From Octadecabacter arcticus 238 (lineage in GTDB: Bacteria; Pseudomonadota; Alphaproteobacteria; Rhodobacterales; Rhodobacteraceae), in assembly GCF_000155735.2 (NCBI RefSeq), contig NC_020908.1:4401501-4465500 (forward strand): a stretch of 64,000 nucleotides of DNA, read 5' to 3'. Shown piece after piece: positions 45,845 through 55,140 of the stretch. Within the stretch, counting starts at the first letter, position 1. Each line of letters opens with the position of its first letter. The notes under the pieces are model-generated. The model worked only from the letters and a program-made list of their open reading frames with translations, did no database searches and was not told the origin of the DNA. Made by a program: the position numbers and the translations under genes.

Positions 45845-46435
45845 ATGAAACAACCCCGTGCGTGGCAGCGAATGTTGTCGGGTCGCAGATTAGATCTGCT
45901 GGACCCAACCCCGATGGATATTGAGATCGAAGATATTGCGCACGGGCTTGCCTTTGTTGCGCGTTGGAACGGGCAGACTGTAGGTGATTTCGCGTATTCT
46001 GTCGCCGAACACTCGCTACTGGTGGAAGATATATTTGCGCGAATGAATCCCAAAGCACCGATTAAATGGCGGCTCGCCGCGCTGCTGCACGACGCGCCGG
46101 AATACGTGATTGGTGATATGATCAGCCCCGTTAAGGCCGCCGTTGGACCCGGGTATGAAACACTTGATGACCGTTTGATGGCCGCGATTCACATTCGGTT
46201 CGGGCTGCCCGCTCAGGTACCGGTTGCGGTCAAGAAACAGATCAAGAAAGCCGATAAGATCAGCGCTTGGCTTGAGGCCGTTCAGATCGCAGGCTTTACC
46301 GTCGCCGAGGCTGACAAATTCTTTGGAAAGCCAGACCCTGACATTGCTGAAACCGCGCAAATTCGTCTGCGTGCGCCGATAGAAGTGCGTCACGATTTTA
46401 CCCGTCGCCATGCCGAACTATTGAACCAGTTATGA
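45845..46435 (+). CDS. HD-domain phosphohydrolase (YfbR-like)
   Basis: 196 residues from ATG 45845 (ribosome site GGAGAGTG). The HD-fold metal ligands are seen as VAEHSLLVED, then LLHDAPEYVIGDM, and a later Asp in KKADKISAWLEA. Relatives such as YfbR remove phosphate from deoxynucleoside monophosphates. The substrate here is not certain. Divergent from ahcY. Confidence 0.82.
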   Translation: MKQPRAWQRMLSGRRLDLLDPTPMDIEIEDIAHGLAFVARWNGQTVGDFAYSVAEHSLLVEDIFARMNPKAPIKWRLAALLHDAPEYVIGDMISPVKAAVGPGYETLDDRLMAAIHIRFGLPAQVPVAVKKQIKKADKISAWLEAVQIAGFTVAEADKFFGKPDPDIAETAQIRLRAPIEVRHDFTRRHAELLNQL

Positions 46436-46533
46436 CGTTTGAAACTCGTAATATGAGGGGCGGTAACGCATCGCAAAACTGATCACTTTATGGTGCGCGG
46501 GCGCCCCTCAGGGAAAAACTGCCCGCGCGAACC

Positions 46534-46698
46534 CTACCAAAGATCACGGTATGGGTTGTGCGAAAATCTGGCTTGGGTCCGTTTGCGTTCATGGTCTGGC
46601 ACGTAACGGTCCGCATGCGGTTTAAGGTGTTCAGGAATACCACCACGCCGTTTATTAAGCATCGCTGTGAACATTGCGTCTGCAAGTAAAGTAAGCAT
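46534..46698 (-). CDS. Small conserved basic protein (54 aa)
   Basis: Start at 46698 (MLTLLADAMFTAML) because GGAGG sits six bases upstream. The protein is Arg/His-rich (HADRYVPDHERKRTQARF) and ends SHNPYRDLW. Small proteins of this type accompany Rhodobacteraceae genomes; function unknown. It diverges from the LysR gene. Confidence 0.6.
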   Translation of the reverse strand: MLTLLADAMFTAMLNKRRGGIPEHLKPHADRYVPDHERKRTQARFSHNPYRDLW

Positions 46699-46760
46699 AT
46701 CGGCCTCCATGCGATTTTCCCTAGTCAGGAAGAATTTATACGTGTTAGCCAAACTTTCAA

Positions 46761-47636
46761 ATGAACTGGCATGACATCCCGTCCCTCGCTGCCCTTCGCG
46801 CGTTTGAATCTGCAGCACGGCACCGCAGTTTTTCATCTGCGGCGCGTGACCTCAATGTGACCCACGCTGCCATCGGACAGCACGTGCGCGCGCTTGAAGA
46901 TCATTTCAGTCAATCGCTTATGCAGCGACAGGGGCGCGGCATGTCCGTCACGGCCGAGGGCCGCAAACTCGCTGATGCCCTGTCTGACGCCTTCGGTCTC
47001 ATCGGGGTCGCGTCTAATGATCTGCTTGATCAGTCCAAAACCCGTCCTATCCGCGTTGCTCTTACGCCATCTTTGGCGACCAATTGGCTGATGCCGCGTA
47101 TTGGCGCATTCTGGGACATGTACCCCGATATCGAGCTCGAACTGCTCCCCGCTGGAAAGCTTGTCGATTTGCGGCGTGACAATGTCGATGTCGCCCTGCG
47201 GTACGGAAAAGGCGGATGGACCGGCGCGAAAGTGACCAAACTGATGGCAGCCGGACACGTCGCAGTGGCAGCGCCAAACTACCTGAAAGACCGCACGGTT
47301 GATTGCCTTAGTGATCTGAAGGGCACGCGATGGTTGATGGGCCGATCACAAACCGAAGAACGGTTTTGGTTGGCTGCCAATAACATTGACCTTGAGCTGG
47401 AAAACGTCACCGTTTTTCAAACTGATCAATTGTCCCGCGAAGCTGCGCGCGCAGGCCTGGGCATCAGTGTCATACCTGCGCCGATTGCAGAACCACATAT
47501 CGCCGCGGGAACCTTCATCGCCCTGTGTTATGAAGAAAACAGCGCCGCAGCCTATCACATTCTTACCCGCCCAGAAGTCGTGTCGCCACAACGCGATGTC
47601 TTTGTTCGGTGGCTGAAAGCTGAGGCCGCCATCTAG
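46761..47636 (+). CDS. LysR-family regulator (GcvA-like)
   Basis: 291 residues. The N-terminal winged helix starts IPSLAALRAFESAARHRSFS, with the recognition part DLNVTHAAIGQHVRALEDHF. The effector domain follows (RPIRVALTPSLATNWLMPRI). The pattern is that of the GcvA/TrpI subgroup. The target genes are not clear; the divergent small gene is one candidate. Intact. Confidence 0.87.
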   Translation: MNWHDIPSLAALRAFESAARHRSFSSAARDLNVTHAAIGQHVRALEDHFSQSLMQRQGRGMSVTAEGRKLADALSDAFGLIGVASNDLLDQSKTRPIRVALTPSLATNWLMPRIGAFWDMYPDIELELLPAGKLVDLRRDNVDVALRYGKGGWTGAKVTKLMAAGHVAVAAPNYLKDRTVDCLSDLKGTRWLMGRSQTEERFWLAANNIDLELENVTVFQTDQLSREAARAGLGISVIPAPIAEPHIAAGTFIALCYEENSAAAYHILTRPEVVSPQRDVFVRWLKAEAAI

Positions 47637-47682
47637 CAATATTCACAAGCTGTGTACGCAAAAGACCTGCCGATCATCGCCC

Positions 47683-48228
47683 TTAACGCGGACTACGTTT
47701 CGCCAAAATTCTTTGCAACGTGCGACGGTGCATATTCAAACGACGGGCTGTTTCAGACACATTGCGGTCGCATAACTCGTAGACGCGTTGGATGTGTTCC
47801 CAACGAACACGATCCGCACTCATCGGGTTTTCAGGCGCCGGTGGAAGCGCGCCTTCGGGCGTCAAAAGCGCGTTCATCACGTCAGCCGCGTCAGCAGGTT
47901 TTGACAGATAATCCGTGGCACCAATCTTCACCGCAGCCACGGCCGTTGCAATCGCGCCGTAGCCTGTCAAGACAACGATCCGGCTTTCAGGGCGGCGCTC
48001 GCGCAGGGTTTCAACCACATCAAGGCCAGTTCCGTCACCAAGTCGCAGGTCAACCACAGCGTATGCAGGCGGGCGTGCCGTCGCGATCGCTTTGCCAGCA
48101 GCCACGCTATCCGCTGTCTCTACTGAAAAACCGCGTTTTTCCATGGCTTTGGCGAGTCGACGTAAAAACGGTTCGTCGTCATCGACCAATAGCAAGGATG
48201 TGTCGTCGCCGATTGGTTGCAGATCCAT
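47683..48228 (-). CDS. regA: Redox response regulator RegA/PrrA
   Basis: 181 residues from MDLQPIGDD (48228). The receiver domain has the acidic pocket LVDDDEP and the phosphorylated Asp at residue 60 (AVVDLRLGDG). A Pro-rich linker (LPPAPENP) leads to a Fis-type helix-turn-helix (NVSETARRLNMHRRTLQRIL), the exact layout of RegA/PrrA/ActR. It controls energy, carbon and nitrogen genes by redox state. Next to senC and divergent from regB. Confidence 0.95.
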   Translation of the reverse strand: MDLQPIGDDTSLLLVDDDEPFLRRLAKAMEKRGFSVETADSVAAGKAIATARPPAYAVVDLRLGDGTGLDVVETLRERRPESRIVVLTGYGAIATAVAAVKIGATDYLSKPADAADVMNALLTPEGALPPAPENPMSADRVRWEHIQRVYELCDRNVSETARRLNMHRRTLQRILAKRSPR

Positions 48229-48291
48229 AATTCGTCCTTCCAAGTTATCGTATGAACTAGCGCTCACACCCTGTCCGGTCAAATCGTCTGC

Positions 48292-48909
48292 TCAACCCGC
48301 CGCGTCAATAAAGCATGAAAGACTTTCTGCCATCTGCTCAGGTGTTACATCGCGGCGATAGAATTCCTGAAAACCCTGCTCCGGAAAGACGAGGTAGGAC
48401 ATCGTTGTATGGTCAACGAGGTAGAATTCGTCTTCGCTGTCTTGCTTGGCATAATAGGTTCGATACGCTTGTGACGCGGCCCGCACTTGCTCGGGTGACC
48501 CTGTCAGTCCAAGCATCCGGTCATGAAAATTGTCAGTGAAATCGCGCACCACGTCTACGGTGTCACGTTCCGGATCGATTGAGATAAAAACAGGCTTCAC
48601 TTCAACGCCTTGCGCATCCAGAATATCAACCGCTTGTGCATTTCGCATGTTGTCTAGCGGGCAAACGTCGGGACAGAACGTGTAACCAAAATAGATCAAC
48701 GTGGGGCCAGTAATTACATCCGTGTCGGTGACGGTTACACCGTTCTCATCGACCAGTTCAAACGGTCCACCAATTGCACCCCCTGCAGACTGGCTGGCGC
48801 GGCAATTGGCAAAGACATCATCACTTCCACCAAATTGGGTGGCTAGAAACGCACCGCCCAATAAAGCGACAACGACTGAACCAGCGGCGATTGCATAGGT
48901 CTTAGACAT
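48292..48909 (-). CDS. senC: SenC/PrrC (SCO1-like) copper protein
   Basis: 205 residues from MSKTYAIAAG (48909). One N-terminal membrane helix, then a thioredoxin-like periplasmic domain with the copper ligands CPDVCP and His in VDHTTMSYLV. It delivers copper to cytochrome c oxidase. In this family of clusters it may also signal to RegB. It lies upstream of regA on the same strand and divergent from regB. Confidence 0.93.
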   Translation of the reverse strand: MSKTYAIAAGSVVVALLGGAFLATQFGGSDDVFANCRASQSAGGAIGGPFELVDENGVTVTDTDVITGPTLIYFGYTFCPDVCPLDNMRNAQAVDILDAQGVEVKPVFISIDPERDTVDVVRDFTDNFHDRMLGLTGSPEQVRAASQAYRTYYAKQDSEDEFYLVDHTTMSYLVFPEQGFQEFYRRDVTPEQMAESLSCFIDAAG

Positions 48910-48997
48910 GATTGATATCCATACTTTGGGTCGCGATTGATCTGTAATTATGCGCACCATGTTAGAAGGGTAAGTCGCAAAAGTTAATTAGGGCATT

Positions 48998-50380
48998 ATG
49001 GCGCAGATGGAACACGACGTATTTCAGAACGAAAAACGCAGCAATTGGGTGCGGGTCCGCACGCTCGCCCAGTTGCGTTGGTATGCTGTGGCAGGACAAA
49101 TCGGTGCGGTTCTGGTCGCAACCTATATTTACCACCTCTCACTTGAGGTCGGGCTGATCGCCATGGTGATTGGCCTGCCTGTTCTCATGAACATCGTCTT
49201 TTATTTCGTTTACCCAGAAAGTCGTCGCCTGTCGGAAAGGGAGGCCGACCTGATGATCGGCTTCGACCTCGCGCAGCTTGGGGTGCTGTTGTATCTGACC
49301 GGCGGGCTGAACAATCCGTTCGCGTTGTTGATGCTTGCCCCTGTGACTGTCGCATCGACGATCCTTCCGCTGCGCAGCACGCTGATCCTTGGGGCAATCG
49401 CGTTGGGAATCGTGACGCTGCTGTGGTTCGTGAGCTTTCCAATCATGACGGCATCGGGTGAATCGCTAATTTTGCCCGACTTGTTTGTCTTTGGATTCTG
49501 GGTCGCGCTGGTCATCGGCGTCGTCTTCATCGGTATCTACGCCCGTCAAGTTACCCAAGAAACACTCTCTATGAGCGAGGCTTTGGTAGCAACGCAAATG
49601 GCCCTCGCACGGGAACAAAAACTGACCGACCTTGGTGGTGTTGTCGCCGCCGCCGCCCATGAACTTGGCACGCCCTTGGCGACCATCAAACTCGTGAGCA
49701 GCGAGTTGATTGATGAACTTGGTGATCAAGACGAGTTGCGCGAAGACGCGATTTTGATCCGTGAACAAGCGGATCGATGCCGCGACATCCTGCGTTCTAT
49801 GGGGCGTGCCGGCAAAGAGGACCTTTTGATGCGCCAAGCGCCCATCGAGACCGTCGTGAGAGAGGCGAGCGAGCCACATCTTGGACGCGGCAAGATCGTC
49901 AAATTTGAGACTATTCCACCTAAAAATGATGAATCTCGTCAGCCAGACATTTTTAGGCGGCCAGAGATCATTCATGGAATCCGCAATTTCGTTCAGAACG
50001 CCGTGGATTTCGCACAAAACGCAGTCTTGGTTGAAATCAGCTGGACCGACGACATCATCAGCCTTCGGATCAGCGACGATGGCCCCGGCTTTCCGAATTC
50101 GGTTCTTGGACGTATTGGTGAACCGTTTGTACGACGGCGACGTTCCCAAGAAGGACGCGTGCGGCGCCCCGGATATGAAGGCATGGGGCTTGGTCTGTTT
50201 ATTGCCAAGACGCTTTTGGAACGATCTGGCGCAACGCTGAATTTCGCAAACGGCAGCGCGCGCGCGGTTTCTGGACATCGTGGCGGCGCAATCGTAACGG
50301 TAAAATGGCCGCGTGCCAGCGTCGAAGCGCGAGCAGAAACATCCCGTGGCGCGCTGGGTGACAATACGTTGATTACCTGA
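48998..50380 (+). CDS. regB: Redox sensor histidine kinase RegB/PrrB
   Basis: 460 residues, about six membrane helices, then a kinase domain. The quinone-binding heptapeptide GGxxNPF is present as GGLNNPF (102-108). The phospho-acceptor His is in AAAHELGTPLATI (His 221). The redox-active Cys is at 261 (RCRDIL). The ATP-binding part has NAVDFA, DDGPGFP and GMGLGLF. All known RegB signatures are kept. It phosphorylates RegA under low-oxygen conditions. Confidence 0.95.
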   Translation: MAQMEHDVFQNEKRSNWVRVRTLAQLRWYAVAGQIGAVLVATYIYHLSLEVGLIAMVIGLPVLMNIVFYFVYPESRRLSEREADLMIGFDLAQLGVLLYLTGGLNNPFALLMLAPVTVASTILPLRSTLILGAIALGIVTLLWFVSFPIMTASGESLILPDLFVFGFWVALVIGVVFIGIYARQVTQETLSMSEALVATQMALAREQKLTDLGGVVAAAAHELGTPLATIKLVSSELIDELGDQDELREDAILIREQADRCRDILRSMGRAGKEDLLMRQAPIETVVREASEPHLGRGKIVKFETIPPKNDESRQPDIFRRPEIIHGIRNFVQNAVDFAQNAVLVEISWTDDIISLRISDDGPGFPNSVLGRIGEPFVRRRRSQEGRVRRPGYEGMGLGLFIAKTLLERSGATLNFANGSARAVSGHRGGAIVTVKWPRASVEARAETSRGALGDNTLIT

Positions 50381-50419
50381 GTATTAACCGACAGTTAATC
50401 TAATAGACGCATCTTGAAA

Positions 50420-50938
50420 GGTTCTGTCGCAAACTTTTGGGATCTTTCGTTTGTTGGCTGATTTTGCGACATGGTTCTCAAACAAGCAAGCAACAGGGTG
50501 TATCGGATGTCGGTTGATTTCAAGGGAGCCCATTATCCTAAGAGCGTAATCCTGTACGCGGTTTATTTCTATGTGCGATATGGAGTTTCCTATCGCGACC
50601 TGGAAGAAATCATGGAGGAGCGTGGGGCTGAAGTTGACCATGCAACCTTGAACCGTTGGGTGGTTAAGTTTGGGCCACTGATGGCGATACAAGCGCAGTC
50701 CCGCAAGAAGCCAACCGCCGTATCTTGGCGCATGGATGAAACCTACATCAAGGTTAAGGGACGGTGGACCTACTATTACCGGGCGGTCGACAACACAGGA
50801 AAACCCTTGATTTCATGCTGTCTGAGCGTCGCGACAAGGCTGCGGCCCGTCGGTTTTTCAAGCGCGCGATTGGCACGAATGGCGTGCCTGACCGTGTCGT
50901 TATCGACAAGAGCGGCGCCAATCTGGCGGGTCTGCAAA
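50420..50938 (+). mobile_element. IS6-family element, 5' part only
   Basis: The left inverted repeat GGTTCTGTCGCAAA starts at 50420. The transposase reads MSVDFKGAHYPKSVILYAVY (50507), then [14 protein letters not shown], with a frameshift near 50800 (NTGKP versus KTLDFMLSERRD). After NLAGLQ it is cut by the IS5-type element. The right end is absent. Confidence 0.8.
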
Positions 50939-52041
50939 GAGCCGTGTTGCATGGATGTGGCGAAGTCCAAGATTGCCCTTACCCATAATTCAGGTCATGC
51001 AACAGCCTCGTACTTGGCACGGCCAAGCCCGTTCATTTTGTTGAGAATGTTAGTCCCAATCCTGACTTCAGTTTTTTGGTTTGGAAAGTTCCGAGCTTTC
51101 AGTTTGGGGCCGATGACCATCTTCCAGCGGCCTATTTGTGCTTCGCCTCGGCTCCGGTGATTGTAGCCGCTGCTAACTTGCCATGCCAGGCGCCCTTTGT
51201 CTCGAATCTCCGCGATGTGTTTATCTCGGGGCGTTGGATCACGGGCAGCATCGAGGCTGAGAACGGCCGTGATCGGAGGCGGGATTACAATCTCTATCGC
51301 TTCACCAAAACGGTCCACAAGCAGATCGCTGGTAGGATCGCCATCATAGGCGCCATCTGCCAAAAAGCGGCTAACAGGAGCGTCAATTTGATCGAGAAGT
51401 TCGGGCAAAGCAGTTGGGTCGCCCACGTTGTCTTTTGTCAAATCGGAGCAAACGATATCTCCAGTTGTGATATCCAGTCCAAGGTGCAGCTTGCGCCACG
51501 ACTTACGTTTGGGCTTTGTTTTATGCTTGTTCTGCAACCATTCGCCTTCACCAAATATCTTCAGACCCGTACTATCAACAACTAATTCGATTGGGCCGGC
51601 CCTTTGGGCTTTGGATTTTTCTGGTATGCTGAGCCCCGCACCTCTCCGCGAGAGGGTCGAGAAATCCGGAATGGGAACATCCAGTCCCATAAGCCGCGCC
51701 AAACTGCCGACCAATCCTTGCGTCTGCCGCAAAGGTTGTTTGAAAACCATACCCAGCGTCAGGCATACTGATATGGCCATATCAGAGAATGTCGGTTGGC
51801 CGCCTGGCGTCTGCCGTTTGTCGGCAAGCCACTTATCTGCAACCTCAGGGCTCAACCAAATTATCACATCCCCGCGCTGACGCAGGCCTTGATTGTACAC
51901 TCGCCAGTTGGTGACCTTCTGTCGCTTCTTTTCAAACTTGTGGCGGCGGAAAGCGTTGAATTTGTGCGGCATCATGAATATCCAAGTCGTTAGCAAGCTG
52001 GGTGTATAGCAGACCCGCTGGGGTCCATGCAACAACGCCGA
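50939..52041 (-). mobile_element. IS5-family insertion sequence, complete
   Basis: The ends share an imperfect inverted repeat around GTTGCATGGA (left from 50939, right to about 52041). It carries one transposase gene and is inserted in the IS6 relic. A relic of the same element type is at 31180-31375, and a possible solo end at 62664-62682. Confidence 0.75.
50995..51972 (-). CDS. IS5-family transposase
   Basis: 325 residues from MPHKFNAFRRHKFEKK (51972). The DDE_Tnp_1-type core has IELVVDSTGLKIFGEGEW (first Asp), then FLADGAYDG (second Asp) and SRGEAQIGRWKMVIG (Glu). Intact frame. Confidence 0.9.
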   Translation of the reverse strand: MPHKFNAFRRHKFEKKRQKVTNWRVYNQGLRQRGDVIIWLSPEVADKWLADKRQTPGGQPTFSDMAISVCLTLGMVFKQPLRQTQGLVGSLARLMGLDVPIPDFSTLSRRGAGLSIPEKSKAQRAGPIELVVDSTGLKIFGEGEWLQNKHKTKPKRKSWRKLHLGLDITTGDIVCSDLTKDNVGDPTALPELLDQIDAPVSRFLADGAYDGDPTSDLLVDRFGEAIEIVIPPPITAVLSLDAARDPTPRDKHIAEIRDKGRLAWQVSSGYNHRSRGEAQIGRWKMVIGPKLKARNFPNQKTEVRIGTNILNKMNGLGRAKYEAVA

Positions 52042-52099
52042 ATGCTGCCATGACGTTGCGCACCAACCCTCCGTTATCATCCTGATTGACGCTGGATTC

Positions 52100-52405
52100 T
52101 CACCGTGATTGTCGCGCTACAGCCGATGCTGCCTGCACCTCGACTGCACGGCCACCGACAACCTGGCGCATGACCGGATCAAGGGCCAGTCGGTCTGCGT
52201 CGTTGACGTCCTCGTAGCCCGCAAGCAGACCATAGACCGATTGTCGAAAAATCCCCCCGAGCCGGTGAACGGTTTTCTTGCCCCGGCGGTTGTTATTGAG
52301 CGCACCCGACGCAAGATTAGACAATCCGAGCACGTCATCCAACTCGCGCATCACCAGCAAACCGCCATCGGAACTGAGCTGCGTGCCAAGAAATTTCAGC
52401 CGCAC
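52100..52405 (-). pseudogene. IS1380-family transposase, fragment
   Basis: The minus-strand frame contains LSSDGGLLVMRELDDVLGLS, KKTVHRLGGIFRQSVYGLLA and DPVMRQVVGGRAVEVQAAS, diagnostic of the N-terminal part of IS1380 transposases. It ends where unrelated IS sequence begins near 52100. Confidence 0.75.
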
Positions 52406-52750
52406 CCGCGGTCAAAACCAAGCCGCCCATCACCCGTTTTGCCTGCACCCTCTGGGTGATCCATAATCCGCAAACTCCGGCCCAATTAACATGCTGAAAT
52501 AAAACACATTACTGGCAATCAGAGGCGCGAAAACGTCGAGTTACTTGGGGAATGCGGGTTAACATGCTCGGGGAATATGATTTCTCTGAAGAAAAGCTCA
52601 AAGATACCCTCAGAATACTGCCCCCGAAAAAGGCAGCATAAAATCAGTGCAAAAATGGGGGATGTAAAAACAAGAAAAACCCAGTCAATCCAATGTCATA
52701 CCGCAAACGCTATGTCGGGTTTCGTACCTTTATGCTAAGGAACCCAATTG

Positions 52751-52903
52751 CGCCGCATCCTTGGCGTTGCGCGCCATCAGTTGTTGCCTTTTGTCGGCGG
52801 GATGCCGTCCCGCAAAGATCTGATGGGCGAGCTTCCAGCGGCAGTAACTGATATGCTGATGACTCCGCCACCTTTTCGCCCCGGCGGCAACGGTGGTGCC
52901 TGA
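52751..52903 (+). pseudogene. C-terminal remnant of an unidentified gene
   Basis: The plus-strand frame contains RRILGVARHQLLPFVGGMPS and LPAAVTDMLMTPPPFRPGGN before TGA at 52901-52903. It has protein-like codon use but no start or ribosome site, so it is a leftover of an interrupted gene. Family not recognised. In 52406-52750 I see only IS1380 flank, two TTAACATGCT repeats (about 52486 and 52559) and no gene. Confidence 0.35.
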
Positions 52904-52924
52904 TCAACTTTGGGACATGATGCT

Positions 52925-54181
52925 TTAGCTCAATCCAGCGCGCGAAAGCATTGCATGTAGCAATACCTCACACCCCGCCGCTAGATCTTCGGGTGAGGCG
53001 TATTCATCGATATTGTGACTGATGCCGTCGCGGCACGGCACAAATATCATTGTGGTCGGGACCATTGCAGCGATGTTGGAGGCATCATGCAACGCGCCGC
53101 TAGCGATTTTCCGGTTGGTGAATCCCAATTCGTCCGCCGCATTTTGCACTGCCGCGATGCAATCAGCATCAAATTCGCGCGGGGGGACCGACAACCGCCG
53201 TGATACCACCGCTGTGCAGCCATATTGCGCGGCTTTTCTCTGGCATTGGTCAGTACAGGCTGCCTGCAAGCGCTCCAATACCTCGATATCGGGATGGCGT
53301 ATGTCGATGACGAACTCCACGGCGCCCACAATCGTGCTTGGCCCGTCTGTTGCTGGAACAAGTCGGCCAACGCTGACCCGTGCTTCGGAGCCCTCAGACC
53401 GTCCGGCATCGTTGATTGCAACCAGCATCGCCGCAGCTGCAAGCAACGCGTCGCGACGCCCATCAAGGGGCGTGGTGCCTGCGTGTCCGTCCATACCGGT
53501 CACCGCAACATCCAGCCACTGCAAACCCTGAACCGCAGTAACAACTCCGACCTGAACGCCTGCGTTCTCTAATACAGGCCCCTGTTCAATATGCAGTTCG
53601 AAAAACGAATCCATCGGCAGATCGGCCGGGCGCATAACCCCGAGCCAGCCGCTGCGCGCGGCTTCGTCCGCAAAGCCCACGCCGTCGGCTGCGCGAATAC
53701 CGTCAAGCGTGACGTCATCGATCGCGCCTGCGTACCAGTTCGACCCCAGCAACCCCGGCGCGAAACGCACGCCCTCCTCGTTGGTCCAATTGATAACGGC
53801 CAGTGGCGCGTCGGTTTCCACTCCCGCGTCGTTCAGCGCCTCCACCACCTCCAGCGCCGCCAACACGCCTGAAATGCCGTCAAATCGTCCGCCATGTGGT
53901 TGCGTATCAAGATGACTTCCCGCCGCCACAATCGCCCTGTCCGGCTCGCGCCCGCGACGAACCGCGAACATGTTCCCTGCTCGATCACTGTGTAGCACCA
54001 GACCTGCATCACGACACCAACCGGCAAACAGATTGCGCGCCTGCGTGTCTTCATCCGAAAGCGCCAGACGACAGTTGCCAGTCTCCCCGATCGCACCTAT
54101 TTGGGCCAGCTGCATGTGACGTGCCCACAGCCGTCCGGAATTGATCGGGATGGCGTTTCTGCCACGCGTTACATCACTCAC
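52925..54181 (-). CDS. M20-family N-carbamoyl-L-amino-acid hydrolase / allantoate amidohydrolase type
   Basis: 418 residues, GTG start at 54181 overlapping the permease stop (GTGA). A longer upstream frame is shadow of the permease gene. Metal-binding motifs are GSHLDTQPHGG (88-98), GRFDG with Asp 101, NWTNEEG with the Glu pair (135-136), FELHIEQGP, and ISHNIDE near the end. Enzymes of this group release CO2 and ammonia from N-carbamoyl amino acids or ureido acids. Its place after hyuA/hyuB and the transporter fits N-carbamoyl-amino-acid cleavage. Intact. Confidence 0.88.
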   Translation of the reverse strand: MSDVTRGRNAIPINSGRLWARHMQLAQIGAIGETGNCRLALSDEDTQARNLFAGWCRDAGLVLHSDRAGNMFAVRRGREPDRAIVAAGSHLDTQPHGGRFDGISGVLAALEVVEALNDAGVETDAPLAVINWTNEEGVRFAPGLLGSNWYAGAIDDVTLDGIRAADGVGFADEAARSGWLGVMRPADLPMDSFFELHIEQGPVLENAGVQVGVVTAVQGLQWLDVAVTGMDGHAGTTPLDGRRDALLAAAAMLVAINDAGRSEGSEARVSVGRLVPATDGPSTIVGAVEFVIDIRHPDIEVLERLQAACTDQCQRKAAQYGCTAVVSRRLSVPPREFDADCIAAVQNAADELGFTNRKIASGALHDASNIAAMVPTTMIFVPCRDGISHNIDEYASPEDLAAGCEVLLHAMLSRAGLS

Positions 54182-55140
54182 AAGCTGCGCTCCTTGCGAC
54201 CTGACACCAGTTGCGACACCATCAGCGCCAGCACCAGTGCGCCGCCATAAAACAAATCCTGAACGAAAGTGCGAAACCCCAGCACGGACAACCCGTTGAT
54301 ACCGGTCACTAGAAAATAGACGGCAATGACGGCCCCCCACGGATTGAACCGTCCCGGTTTTATGCAAGTCGCCCCGAGAAATGCCGCGGCAAAAGCAGGC
54401 AGTAACAGAAACGTACCGGAACTGGGATTGGCGGATCCGGTGGTGCCTGTATAGAGAATGCCGGCGATGGCACCCATTATACCCGACAAAACGAATGCCG
54501 TCAGCCGTACCCGCCCCACCGCAACCCCTGTCAGACGCCCCACCTCGCGCCCGCGACCAGTGAACAGCAATTGCTGCCCGAAAGCGGTATAGCCCAGCAT
54601 GTACCAGATCAGAACGGCCAGCATCATCGCATAGTAAAAGGCTATGGGAATGCCAAACACCCGCTGGATGATCACCCATTCCATCAGCATCGGAGATACA
54701 CCGGAAATTGTCTGCGAATTACCGATCCACAGAGTCACACCATGCAGAAACGTGCCAACACCCAATGTCACAATCAGAGAATTCACCCGAAAGTAGAGCG
54801 TGATCGCGCCGTTAATAAACCCGATCAACGCCCCGATGGCCAACGCAATGGGGATCACAATCAGCAGCGGCACATCCATACGCGCATCCATGAGGGCCGT
54901 GCTCATCGACACAAGTGTCAGCACCTGCGCGATAGACAGGTCAAAATCACCCGCCGTGAGTGGAATAATCAGACCCAACGTGACAATTACCAACACCGCC
55001 TCTGATCCGAAAATTGTGGAAAAGTTCGACCATGTCAGAAAGGTATCCGGACGCATCACCCCGAAAAGCGCAATAAAGCCAATCCAGACGATCACCAGCC
55101 CGAACCGTTCGAACTGATACTTCCAATCAAGCTGCTGCAT
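54178..55140 (-). CDS. ABC transporter permease, ribose (RbsC) type
   Basis: 320 residues, about nine hydrophobic helices, of the branched RbsC-type permease family (GDFDLSIAQVLTL, ATCIKPGRFNPWGAVIAVYF). It probably forms a homodimer. It overlaps the ATPase gene by 14 bp and the hydrolase gene by 4 bp. Substrate by context: a hydantoin or related ureide rather than a sugar (inference). Confidence 0.88.
   Translation of the reverse strand: MQQLDWKYQFERFGLVIVWIGFIALFGVMRPDTFLTWSNFSTIFGSEAVLVIVTLGLIIPLTAGDFDLSIAQVLTLVSMSTALMDARMDVPLLIVIPIALAIGALIGFINGAITLYFRVNSLIVTLGVGTFLHGVTLWIGNSQTISGVSPMLMEWVIIQRVFGIPIAFYYAMMLAVLIWYMLGYTAFGQQLLFTGRGREVGRLTGVAVGRVRLTAFVLSGIMGAIAGILYTGTTGSANPSSGTFLLLPAFAAAFLGATCIKPGRFNPWGAVIAVYFLVTGINGLSVLGFRTFVQDLFYGGALVLALMVSQLVSGRKERSL

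Noticed and set aside
52925..54679. 584-codon frame that would extend the M20 hydrolase upstream
   Set aside because: The extra 166 codons overlap the permease in another frame and do not resemble any protein; GTG 54181 in the stop-start overlap is the sensible start.
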